Assembly (NCBI GenBank): GCA_964023205.1
Contig: OZ026844.1
Span: 37,199,963 to 37,263,962 of the forward strand
DNA from: Lutraria lutraria
Lineage: Eukaryota > Mollusca > Bivalvia > Venerida > Mactridae
Length of the DNA: 64,000 bases
Direction: 5' to 3'
The stretch's first letter is position 1; each line of letters starts with the position of its first letter. A model generated the notes under the pieces. That model was not told the DNA's origin. It did not search any database and was given only the letters and a program-made list of their open reading frames with translations. Of this stretch, positions 1 through 13,100 are shown piece by piece. The position numbers and the translations under genes are program-made.

Positions 1-43
1 TGTTGCCCAAGAGAGGGCAGCTCTGAAGAGGTTGTACTGTATA
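1..43 (+). mobile_element. Right-end fragment of a MITE-like element
   Basis: The first 43 bases match the right end of elements at 19791-19975 and 27314-27478: an AGAGGTTG..ACTGTAT terminus preceded by a GAGAGGGC..GCTCTG block. The rest lies outside the window. Beyond it, 44-848 shows only AT-rich sequence and a short (TA)n run near 459-477. Confidence 0.4.
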
Positions 44-848
44 AATATTTTTATACCCGTACATGTACATGAAAAAAAAAACAAATACAATACAAATGTT
101 TTATTGCATGAAAACATAAGACGCTTTATAGCAAACATAAACAATACAACAAGAGGAAGCATGGATAAACAAGAACACAGTGAATTGGAAGAAAAGAAGT
201 CTTTTTACAATAAGGTGATAACACAACTAAATTGAAACGTAGATGTATTTTTAAAAAAAAATGGTTGGAAAGTATATGATCGTTATTAAGAGGTAATCTT
301 ATAACCGAGATGTTGTTAAATGGGACTTAACGCAAGACTTTGAGTCACGCAGTACATTTACTTCAGAGCTGTAATACGCTAATTACATTCTGTCCGCCGG
401 AAAATCTTTTCAGAAATTCTTCGCAAAGTTGTATGACTAATATATGAATATAATAGGTTATATATATATATATATAAAACTTCTATTACATCAGTGGTAA
501 TTCATTCTAACTTTCTTAATGATTTAGGAAAACAGCTGAGCATTAATAGACTAATATCAAGCAATATAGCAAATGAAAGAAGGAGTTGTTCGTTCCAATG
601 TAACATGTGTCAACTTTTGTAAAGATTGCTTTAAATTGCGTATTGCCTATAGCATCAATGCATTTCAATGTAACAATTTCTTATAGACAAAATGTTGTAT
701 AGATCTCAAGTGTCACATATTGCTGTTTAATTATTATTCTATATAGATTCTTGCTATAACTCTATACACTTTCTGTAGAAATTTCTCTACAGACATGGTG
801 ACATATGTTGTTGTTTACCAGTTTCCTTTAAACACCAAAATGCCTTTG

Positions 849-955
849 GTCAGCACTTTCGACAATTACTTCGTCCAATCAGAATTGAAACAATTGTCAC
901 GTGCTGACTACGGACCAATGGCTGAGCTTGATTTGTTGGAAACTTCTTTTATAAG
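849..955 (+). promoter_or_regulatory. Candidate core promoter with CCAAT boxes, E-box and TATA-like box
   Basis: Upstream of the first coding exon lie CCAAT at 875-879 and 915-919, a CACGTG E-box at 898-903 and a TATA-like TTTTATAAG at 947-955. Transcription would then begin near 980, leaving a 5' UTR of about 120 bases. The arms 849-856 and 901-908 are perfect inverted repeats, with a second inverted pair nested inside (861-867 and 892-898). The motifs are visible; promoter use is inferred from position only. Confidence 0.4.
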
Positions 956-1098
956 TTCCGTCTAGACACTCTGTACCCCAGTTTTCCCGCAACATTTGCA
1001 CAGAAAATAATTATAAATATATTTTCTTGTAATTGGGAAGACTACAATCAAACAGTTTTTACAAAGAAGAACTTACGATATCTTATCGTACGCGGAGA

Positions 1099-1166
1099 AT
1101 GGAGCAAATGTATGCTCTCGTTTTAGGACTGCTTCTCTGGAATCTGACCGTATCTCTGACCAATGG
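1099..1166 (+). CDS. Exon 1: signal peptide
   Basis: The first ATG after the TATA-like box opens a 22-codon exon that ends in phase 2 at a consensus GTGAGT donor. It reads [20 protein letters not shown] then TNG: a short polar start, a hydrophobic core of about 12 residues and a polar end, as in a cleavable secretory signal. A second in-frame Met at codon 4 could also start the protein without harming the signal. This exon fixes the product as secreted, which fits all later disulphide-rich domains. Confidence 0.75.
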
Positions 1167-4100
1167 GTGAGTTACATCTTTCTATTTGATAAATATTTTA
1201 AAATTCTTAGAATGCTGACGTCTTAACACTGTGCCTGTGGAGACGCCGTATTAGTTAAGAGTTTTTACTTTATCTTACGATGTTTTTTTGGTCATCATCG
1301 ACTGTTTCTATAGCGATCAATGTGGAGAATGTAACATTTATTTATGGAGGTTAATACTGGTACAGAATCCAGGAATACTAGATAGAAGTTGATACCCATC
1401 CGTAAACATTCAAAACTGTTTGCATAACTATTTGTAAAACCTGAACAGTTTATAAATATGTCTATTTATTAGATGTTACTGAGGCCACTTTTAAATTTGA
1501 TATGTTGATTGTGGTGTATGTGTGGATGGAATTTAATATGTTGATTGTGGTGTATGTGTGGATGGAATTTAGTATGTTGATTGTGGTGTATGTGTGGATG
1601 GAATTTAGTCTTTTTGTCTACTCGTATTCTGTCACAATGATCGGGCAAGTTTATTGGTTAACGGCTTCAAGATGTCATTTGGAATAGATTGAGTTAAATA
1701 ATTTATATTCTTGCATATCTTTGTAGCAATACATGTATACTTACATTAGGAATACTACGATTTCACGCATTCTGGCAGGCATTTTAATAAATAAAATTTT
1801 GAAAAGTCATTATATTAAATGATAAACAAAATTACATTTATTTGTTAGCATTAATTTATATCATACCATGTAGTGTTAGGCATCCTGTTAGTAATATACA
1901 ATAATCATGGTTACTGACCAGCTGAAGATTTTGTTATCAAATCTCACTATTTTGATTAAAAATCCAAAAATAATGCAAAACGGTTCTATCTCTTCGTTAT
2001 TTAGAGTGAACTTTCAATGAAAAAAAAAACTAATTCAATGAAACAGTATTTTATATTGGTCCTCTTACTTTTATACAGAAATGGAAATAATAATAATAAT
2101 AATTATCTACCATTAAAGTTCCCTAGAGTCAAGTTTTGCAATGTACACGTTATTTATGTACGCATTTGTACACAAAATTAAGCACGCTAAAGTGATCATG
2201 CTATGTGTTTATTGTTATCCGAAAAAAAGGGACAATGTGGTCAGGGTTTACTTACAGAAAATGTGTAAATTTTCCATCAAATCTCATTTAGGTCATTGTG
2301 TATAGTAAGTACAAAATAGGTGTAAGTACGCGATATATCAAAAAATGATTTTGAAACAACATTCTTGAATACGAATAAACGTTTTATAAGGTTATGATGT
2401 GTAGTGAAGCTTTGATAAAATAAAAAGTGCTCGATAGAACAACAGATGACACATCAAAATTTATTTCGGACAATAGTAAAAAATCGCTAGAGCTGATTTT
2501 GAATAAAAATAATTTAAATTTGGAAGTGAGAAGAAAAAAAACACTTAACTTTAAATTTAAAATCGTTTTACTTGCACTTACACTAGTTTATTAATTTCTA
2601 TTTCATTTAATATCTATAAACTGATAGCGCTATCTATTAGTATTTTTTATAGAGGCGCTATAAATACCGAAAAAATAACCTTTTTGACGCCGAATACGAC
2701 GTCATTTCAATCGTTTAGTTCCACTTTGATGGTTGCTGACGGAATTGCGCATGAATAACATTCAGTGTCTGGAAAATCTGACTAAAATGATAACTTATAT
2801 GTACCTGGTTTTACCCATTTCTAATAATCTAGTAACCATGTCCTGTAGAAACCTATAGAATGATGAAGATTCTCTAATATGTCCGTAACAGTTTTTATGA
2901 TAACGATTTCGACAAATAGTATAAACTACACAGCTTTAATGTGGCCTGGTTCTTGTTCTTTCAGAATGGTATGTAACGAACATGTAGAAAGATTTGATCG
3001 TAAATCGGACACCTGTGACAAAAGTGTGACACATTTTCTTGAGGGATGGCAATTTGATGGACCGCCACCTAAAAGGGACATGCTGGACGACGAACACACT
3101 TGCTTTTTTAAAAAGTAATAGTTGAATAAATTTTGACAAAAGTTTACATTAATTTTCATAGGATACTCCTTCATCCAAACTAATTACATGCACTAGTAGT
3201 TTGTTTTTTAGTCAGAAAGATTGTTAATTTCACGCTGGATATATCTCATATGAAAATGTATTTCAGTATCAAACTGAAGTATTGAAATATTAAACAACCA
3301 TCCGTTCGTTATAATGTGATGGAGCCCGCCTGGTTAATTCAGTGGTTATAGCGTAGGTCTACTGATCAAGAAGTTGTGAGTTCGAACCCCAGACGAGGCT
3401 CACACTTTGTGACAATTCGGCTGAAGAAATTACATCCTACATTAAATTGTCCACATAATTGTATCTTGGTATCAGTTTGCAGATATAATATGGTTAGTAC
3501 TGGTTAAGGCTTAAATGAAGTCCAGGAAAGCTGATTAGTATAACTGCCCGCTACGATATAACTGAAATAATGTTGAAAATGGCGTTAAATCCAAGGAAAT
3601 AAATAAATAACTATGAGTTGATTATGACACTAACATGGACATTAATGTACGTTTTACGGTATACAATGAAGTTAGTTTCGTTATTTTATTCGTTATTGGA
3701 TTTAAGAATATTAATAATAACTGATAATACATTGACGACTCTTAGAGTATATTTTCTGTTCTTCTCTAATTTTTGTGGAGTATGTTGATCTGAACTTATA
3801 CTGACATTGACCCCATTAATTTCAATTTACTAACTCATTTATATAACCATGAATTTGATGGACCCCTTTTAAATTCCCTTCAACAGGCGCCTTGATAGTT
3901 TAACAGTCCAGCGTTGCTGCGATGGATATGGAGGCACTATAGAATCTGACTGTCCTGAAGGTAAGATTTTAGTATCCAATGAGGGTGCACAGAAGTCCTA
4001 ACCGATATATATCTCAAGATGATAACTCTTTGAGAACATATAGTATTAGCCATAATTATTTTATTTTTTTGCAATTAAAACAACATTCAATATATTTTTC

Positions 4101-7100
4101 CTCACCCAACTAAATGATGGGACTAATGATTTGAATAAAGCATTGGGTTCCAACGAATTAGACAAACATTTTGAGATAAGAAATTACTTTTTTTTGCGAT
4201 TTTGAGCCTTGATAAAAGCCAATAGCTAAGAGGGGAGAGGGTACTTTTTACAGTTTCGATGTGTGTAATATTACATTAGAATAATGATGTCACAAACCAA
4301 GCCACTTAAATAATTACGTAGAGTGTTAGGTCTACACAGCTTTAGTTTATGAATGGGCAATATAGTTACGGAGCATGCGTCTAATGGCATGTGTTCTAGC
4401 AGGTTGAGAGATTGCCGTACGTTGGTGTACAGAATCCAGTATATTTAAAACATAAACCCAGAAATGTTTGAAATAAAATGAAAACAATAAAATAACTAAT
4501 GTTATTTCAGTCAAGTGTAATGACACTTGTATAGCGAATGGAGGTCATTGCAACAAGCCGTACAAATGTGACTGTACCGGTACGGGCAAACATGGGAGGT
4601 TCTGTCAGTTTCCCGGTGAAGGTATGGTGCTCTGTCTTTATCATTAAGCTGTACGAACAAATTATCTTTCTGTTTTTAACAATTTCATAAGAATACAGCT
4701 GCAAAATTTAGAAATGTTGAAATATGAATATCAAAGTTAAACCAATGTCAAAAAAATATGTGAAGGATGTACATTAAAAGCAATAATGGTTTGGGAATTA
4801 TTTGTCTGGTAATTGTCTGAGTAAACGAGGTTAACTAGGTTTATGACACTGACTGTCTAAACCTGGCAGCCATCCTTAGTTCATGTATTTAAGGAACTGA
4901 GTGTGACTGGTGCAGATATTCCTCTATGCTAGCAAGTTGACATGTTGTACTCGAAGCATGATGTCCAAAGTTATTATCTCAACATGGAGTGGGCAGATTT
5001 TGGAAATATTTGTAGTTTTTATAGGTTTCCTTGATAGAAATGATTTACCATGAGATTTTGCAAAAACAATAATTATTTATTGATTTATTTTCCCTGTAGA
5101 TTTGCATTGAAGTCAATGGGAGATGGCCATTTTTCATATCTAAAGAAAAAGAACATCCATTTAAATAAAAACTCATGCTTAAAAGAAGCAATAGCACACT
5201 ATTAATATATTTATTTGATAAACACAAATATAGGCCACTATGCTCTACAGAAATTAATATTTTTCAACAAATTCATGGATTGAGATGTTTTCTATTTTTC
5301 AGAAGGAACTTCAGCCATTAAACCTAAGTTTGATTTGCCATTCCGAACTTGTATGAACGTTGCCAACCAATACTTCCGCTTGTTTGATGGCAAAGAATTC
5401 GCCTTTAGCGGCGTCTGTTCTTACATTCTCCTTAAAGTAGCAGACATCACTGTGTGTGTCAAACATAGCCCGGATTGTGCTAATTATAACGATTATCATG
5501 ATTGTGAGAAGGTAAATTATTCTAAAATACTTAACACCATAACCCGGATGAAACACCATTGTGAACAAATGACCTCTTTAATATCTCAGTTAGTGTTGCC
5601 TCTCTATATAGATATTAAACAATTCATAATTTCATACTGAAATATGTTCTCAGATAGTTACAAAGAGATTTTTCCAACTTTATTAGGGGTTATAATCTTA
5701 GTAACGAACACTGTCGTATTTCTACGTAGCTGAATACGTCAACATTTGTTTTGTAATTTACAAATAAAACGCTGTATTTACGTATACGCATATACTCCTC
5801 ATATTTTACTTTTATCAACCAATCGTGTCGCTTTTGGAATATTTATTATTACTTTACAGAATCTATTATAATATTTGGATTTTAATGAGTGATAGATTTA
5901 AATATTACATAAAACAGTAAAAAGTATCGACTCTTGATTTAAACGACCTCTTGTTTTAAGATGGGTTTAAAAAACCTTGTTTCATAAAATCTCTATGGTT
6001 ACACATCGTTCTGTAATACTGATTTGTTTGTAGAGTCTTGTTGTCGAAGTTGGTCAAAATACCTTGGTAATGACTGGTAATTCTGTCAAGAAAAATGACG
6101 AGGTAATGAATGCCACACGAGATGGAACATCTCTAGATAATCGTATGTACTGTTTGATTAAATCTTCTTAATTTTCATTCGTATATCTTTTAATTTGGTG
6201 CCTTTTGCTTTTGGTCACCTTTTTCTTGCATCAAAATATCAAAGATGGGGCTTTATAAGTATAAGATATGTGAGGATTGTGTCCACTTCCCGGTATAAGA
6301 CCGAGTGCTCCAGCAGAGCTATGCTTTTGGTATTGTTTTAGTCCGTGCCCGAACTCTAAAATTTTCTTTTCGTTAAACCAAAGATGATGGAAGAAGTTTT
6401 GGTATATTTTTGGTGAGAAATATTAATGCTTAATTAATGCGTCTACTTATATCGTGTTAAATATTGTGTCAGTCTACTTATATCGTGATAAATATTGTGT
6501 CAGTCTACTTATATCGTGATAAATATTGTGTCAGTCTACTTATATCGTGATAAATATTGTGTCAGTCTACTTATATGGTGATAAATATTGTGTCAATCTA
6601 CTTATATCGTGATAAATATTGTGTCAATCTACTTATATCGTGATGTATATTGTGTCAGTATACTTATATCGTGATAAATATTGTGTCAGTCTAATGTGAG
6701 ACAGTTTACCCGTACTGTAATGCTGATTATTGTATCGCATTTGCAACCGAACTTCTAAACAGTTAAAGGTAGTACCAATATGTTGCTTGTTCTAGGTGTT
6801 AGTTTGTCATACGTTGATGTTACAACCTTGAACCTTGATGGACAAGTGAGCATTAAGTATGACGGGAACAAGTTTATTGCCGTAACTGTTGACAAGAACA
6901 TTCCAACAACTGGTCTTTGTGGTAACAACGATGGCTTCTCAGAAAGTAAGTGTCAATATTTTGGTTCACATAAAAAATCAGACGAGATTGTATGTTGATT
7001 ACCTTGACAAATATGCATTTAAAAGCATTCGTTAGTTTTCAGTTTAGAACTACTCCTGATACTGGTTAGAAAAATTACGCCTCCGGTCTGCTGTCAAGTT

Positions 7101-10100
7101 CACCCAATAATTACTATTAATTTAAACCATAAAAACTAGAAATATGGCGGCGACATATAACGACTTACATACAAAATTTATACGTAAAAATGTTTATAAC
7201 CATACAATGAAAAATGGTGATTGTTGCCATAGCTACATATTTTTTATTTACAATTGTCTGAGAAGTTTAAATAACATTATGTACTTGTGTTTAAAACGAA
7301 GGGATGTATATACATAAATGTATATGTAAGTTCAGTTTCCATAAGAACTTTCAGTACTTTAATTAATTAACATAACATTTGGCGACTTAATAGAAGACTT
7401 AATCGTACAATGTCTAAGGGTCATTCATCCTCTAGTCTTTATATTTAAGTGAATATAAAGAAACTGGCAGGTAGTAGCGGGAAGCAGTTTTAGTATAGTA
7501 CAAATTATGAAAATGGTTACGTTTAACAATCCGCTGGTAAACAATTGTTAATACAATCAAAGTACTGGAAGTAACTATGAAAACTTTCACTGCGAGTTGA
7601 AACGGGAACCAGTTTAAAATGTAAAAAACGTATAACTTTGGCCCGCATAAAAATCCATGCGCGTCGAGCAAGTGACGGTTATGGAAAGCTGTACTATCAT
7701 TTAGTTTCCAATTATCCGTCTAATCTCGAAGCTTAAATTCAGTTCCTAACAACCATGATAGAGTCACAAGTATTCCCTGCTCGTGGTTAACTCCATGTTT
7801 AGTTACTGATATATGTTCACACATTTTAGGTCGAAACATTATGTCGACACTGTACTCTCTTACTTCTAATCCAAAAAAATCTGTTCACTCTCAGTTCATC
7901 AATCTAAAGCAACATTAGACTTGAAAATTTAAAATGTCTGGAATTCTGCTCAACAGGTGCTGATGCAAAAAATAGTCCCAAGTTGTTTGGTTTGGCATAA
8001 AACTCGCATTGATTTACTGTCCTCGATAAATCGAATGCAAAAAAGCAGAGGAGGTTAATATTTGTGTTCAACACGAACAAACACTCAACTGGTTGATAAT
8101 ACAAGTAATCATTATAATTGTGACGTTGCTGTGTGTTTTTACAGATGATTTGTTTGGTCCTAATGGAGAAGAATATACTAATCATGTTGATTTCGCAACT
8201 TCATGGGAAGAGAGTATAGATGGAGTACCGGTAAGTTTATAACTAAGGATGTGACGTCAGTTTCACGGTACAATTTGTTGCAACCATATGTATTGAAAGT
8301 TTCAGATGTAACTGAATAGTATTAGTCAACATGGTCGGCCATTTTGTCGCGCTCAACTGCATGTTACCTTTTTTCGTTTCAAACCAGTTTTATTGAACAA
8401 ACGGACAGTTTGACAAACCATTTGGAAAACAAACATGCAAACAAAAGCACCCTAAAATATATTTCCTTTTAGCATTTACATATATCTGTATATCCTAAAA
8501 TAGGATACAGCACATGCACAGTACTCTTATCTATACATCCGAAACGCGATGTCACAATCAGTTGAAGATTAATACATGAATAATTGTTTCAGTTTATTAA
8601 ACCACCGAAAGGCCTTTTTATAATTTGTTTTATTTTTCAAGTACTCATGTTAATATGTTTACTACAAATATCATACACTGATAATGTAGTATTGTAGCTT
8701 TTATAGCACAAGTGGTTTATCAAATGCATGCCCTTTAAATGCGTGCGTTCATATATCATGTGATCATTTCTTTCAGTGTTCATCTTCTGGAACTGTTCCA
8801 GGCTACTGTAACACCCAGCAGATGGCTTACGAAGCAAGACAGTACTGTTCCAAACTCGATTCAAGCGATTTTGCTGACTGTCTTCAAGGTCCAAATGTAA
8901 GAAGAATCAGACACACATTTTCTCTCATTTCTATGTCTTGTAGATATTTGTAAACTTTCGTTTCTCATTTAGTAAATTATGATTAGATATCGACATTTTC
9001 TGTTCAGTTGTTCATTATCACGAATATTTGTCCGCTCGTCCGTCCGTCCGTCTGTCTGTCAGTCTGTGAGTTAAGATGTTGAAAAATGAATGTTGTTAAA
9101 TTATCGTATTTTATCGTCCGTTTGTTGCAACAACTTGCATTCCTCTCATTGGAAACTCATCCATGCTATTTCAGATGCAGTCTACAATACTCTTTGACAT
9201 TTGTATGAATGAGATTTGTAAAACGAATAACAATACTGTACGCGATGAAATAGTATGTGACGCATTAGATGCACAAAGCCACCGGTGCGCTTGCAATGGA
9301 TTAGAAATTTCATGGAGAAAGGAAGACCTATGTCGTAAGTAGTATTTTTAAGACTACAACAACTCCATCTTATGTTTACCATATTATCACGGAATGATTT
9401 CTTGTTACCTTTTTATAAAACCAGACTAACTCTTGCTGAAAGTAGCCCTGTATTTGGAAATCTTTTTGCATAAACGTGTTACCATGGATGCATGTAAAAC
9501 TAGTGTTTGAACTACTTCATTTGTTTAATCTAAATACGAAACTAACATGAGGCGTATAGATTGACCGGATTTTGGAATGTCCGGATTTATGAACGTCCCT
9601 CAATCAAAATTTTATTTTGCAAAAATAATTTTGTAAGAAAATAAAAAAACTTATCATATCCAGACATTTCTCCATAATCTGGATGAATCGATATAAGAGA
9701 TGTTACACTGTATCAAGATTTAAATGGTTGTGGATTATCAACTGGTAGCTCGAATCCATATCAACCAATTACTTTCCAAATTTGAGCCACGAAAATAGGT
9801 TACTAGGTTACGGAAGACTCTTTCTGATTCAGTCTTACTCGCATTTTTTTCTCCCATGATCAAAAAAAAGTCCGAAGACTTTAAGTTACAGATCTTCGTC
9901 TGTATTAGACATACTCGTACATGTAGAACATTTTTGTTTATTCTTGTTATTCAAACTTATTACAGCGAAGGAGTGTCCTCCGACATTTATGTTTAAAACA
10001 AATGTCTCGCCACATATGTTGACGTGCAATAACGTATTTGAGAGATTGCCTGAAGCCTTACTACAGGATCCTCACGTGTCTATGTGCACCTGTCCTGACG

Positions 10101-13100
10101 GTAAATATCTTCTTGGTGATAGATGCGTCTCTCTCATTGAGTGTCCATGTAAACTGAATGGAAAGGAATATACTCACGGCGACAAGGTCCCTCAACAGTG
10201 TAATCTCTGGTAAGCATTTAGAACCATACAACTGATCTTTACAACGTAGAAAACTTGATTTTGAATACGTGCCAAGTGAGGTTTTATTGTAAATATTTTC
10301 GGATTTTTTCTAATTTCACAATATCGATATAGTTTGTTACATACAAGCATTTTAGTTCATTTTACACCTTTGTCCTATTTTCATCGCGTAACTTATTTTT
10401 GGTACTGGAACATAAGCCTAATGTTATTCGCCTGTCAGTCTATGACTTAATAAGTGCTATTAAAACAGATTTAAAAAAGACTCTATGTTGCATTCCAGAT
10501 TTGCATTTATAAGTTTTTTCCTACATCAAAAAAGCAAGATTAAAACTGTTTTTTGTTTGTTTTCTACTTGTACTGGGCCACTTTCCGTGTTTGTTTTCTA
10601 CTTGTACTGGGCCACTTTCTGTGCATGTTTTCTACTTGTACTGGGCCACTTTATGTGTTTGTTTTCTACTTGTACTGGGCCACTTTCTGTGTTTGTTTTC
10701 TACTTGTACTGGGCCACTTTCTGTGTTTATACAGTCCAACTTGTGAACAATGGTCACCTTTGGGATTAACAGGTTGCAATCATTGACATATGGCCTTTAT
10801 TCAGAGGCAATTTTGTTCAAAACAATCAATGATGGATTTTATCTGAATAATCTTTGTTAGCAGAGTGGCCTTTAGTTGGAGGTAGTCGCTAACACAAGTT
10901 TGACCGCAAGAGCTGGCACAAACAGGAACTATTGCAAGTTTTTGCATTTTCTGACCAAATAGTTATTTATGAAAACCATGTTTTTCTGATTTATTCTAAC
11001 ATTCTTTTCCTGTGTGTTTTAGTACGTGTAAATTCGGAAAATGGGAGTGTCCCGATGAAAAATGTCCCGGTGTGTGCTCCGTCATTGGCATGCATCACGT
11101 GACAACATTTGACGGAAGATCTCTTAGTATACGCCCACCTTTTCAAGAATGCGGATACACGTTGATCAAGGTAAAACTTGTCTTCATCTTGAAAGAAAGA
11201 AACTCAAAGTAGTTTGTTATTTTGTACAAACAGCGCTTATTAGTCGTACGGAACTTATCTCCACTAATACAAACTCAGAAATTCCACTTTCTTCTAGACC
11301 TAGCGGGTAAAAACAATAATTTTCTGTCTGTTCAGTATTGTTCTATTGTACCATATAAACTATCTCACTTCATGCGAGAAAGGTAAAAGAAAACACATTA
11401 CTTCCGGTTTAGTTCTAACTTTCTATCTACGATAACAATTATGTTTCAACTGCATTGGATCTGTATTTGTAGACTATACCTGGAATGGAAGAAGAAACTA
11501 GAAATCTAGAGATGAAGGCTTACACCAAGCAAGTATATGATCATCAAAAGACAATGATTTCAAAAATAGAAATTGTAATCGAAGGTTTGAAGCTGAGTAT
11601 TGAAAAGATCAATGATGAGCCGGTTCTGAAAATAGATAACTCCGTAACCGAATTTCCCTACTTCAAAAACGAAATATTCGCAACTCGGGCCACTTCTCAC
11701 TTCGTTTTCATTGGGATGTTTGGAGCTGCAATGTACACGGATCTTGGTTCGCGTTTGTATATCAAAATGAACCGATTCTATTCCGAAAAGGTATGTTCTA
11801 TCTCTGAAAAATTCGAATTTTCTGTTTTGAATGACCAGTACTCATCGTTATCTAAAACTTCGAAGCGTCTGTAAGCAATAACTAATAATACATGTACTAT
11901 ACTTCATTTACTAAAGCTGATAAATATATAAAGGGATCAGTACAAAACAACAATAAAAAGAATCACCAAAACGACAACAACAACATAGAAGTACATGTAA
12001 AATAAAACTTCCTGTGGCGGCTAGGTGCATTGTGCTAGCGAACAATGTTGCTAGAATGCAATCACACACAGTCTACCTCCAAAGATCAAGTTGGTAACAA
12101 CTAGTGAGTTGTCTCCCTTTAACATACCATACCCATGCACGCCAGAAAGAAGATAATGCGGGTATCAATTACTAATACTTATGTTTCATTATTGAACCTG
12201 CATGTTTATTAACATAGATATTGTCAATTCCCTATACAACGGTCTTAGAATATGAATTTATGTATGCTGTAATAATGCGTGGTTTGGAAACGTTTCACGA
12301 GCTAGTTTTTTATCTTTATTTGCAGCTGATTGGTATGTGTGGTAAGTTTGACTACCAGAGTGACAATGATTTTACAACCAGTGACATGACGTCAGGTCCA
12401 CCCATAGATTTCGTTCGGAGTTACACATCATCAAGCTGTGGCTTAAGTACGCTGGTCACTCGGTGCAATTTTAATACGCAACATTCGGTAATGACTACTT
12501 TATACATCAGTATGCAACAAAAAACATTCTCCTAAAATATAGACAGTATGATTTGCAATGAAAAATAATTTGTTGACATCGCATAACATTCGCAAGTTAA
12601 GTGCAAATTTCCAGATTTCAGAATGTTTACTATGTAATATTTGATAGAAATGTGTATTTTTCAATTTCTATAAGCTCAGCAAGTTGGTCTAGACAGAATA
12701 CAAATTATCTGAACACATTTTGATCTACTCCTTAATTATTGACCAACATTAGTTAGAATAAGACCGTACTATCCTTCTACAATGTTGTAAACTTGGTAAT
12801 GCTGTTGCACCGAAATCGGCCTCATTTGACTGGCTACTCATAACCTATTATGTCAAAGCAAAACTGATTTAGTCAGCGTTCTGTCATTGGAGCTCTGGTT
12901 CGCAGGTTTGAATCCTGCGAGAAGCACATTGACCATGGGACCTGTTGACTGATGTCACTTTGTCTTTCATCTGGAGCCTGTAGGAAGCTGCGAATCGACT
13001 ACTAGTTGTATAATAATACATGTAATATATAATACATATTATGTATAAAAACTGCTTATTTTCAGCGAAATACGGCCATAGGTATATGTAAACATCTGTC

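Noticed and set aside
3322..3400. Possible functional tRNA gene
   Set aside because: A and B boxes are present but the anticodon arm does not fold well and a SINE body with an A-rich tail follows.
9560..9715. Intact DNA transposon in intron 10
   Set aside because: Only a loose resemblance between GATTGACCGGATTTTGG and the later TTACACTGTA end was seen; the inverted ends are too poor to call.
10485..10786. Two overlapping + strand frames rich in Phe, Tyr and Cys
   Set aside because: They are generated by the 34-bp minisatellite in intron 11 and lack splice signals.
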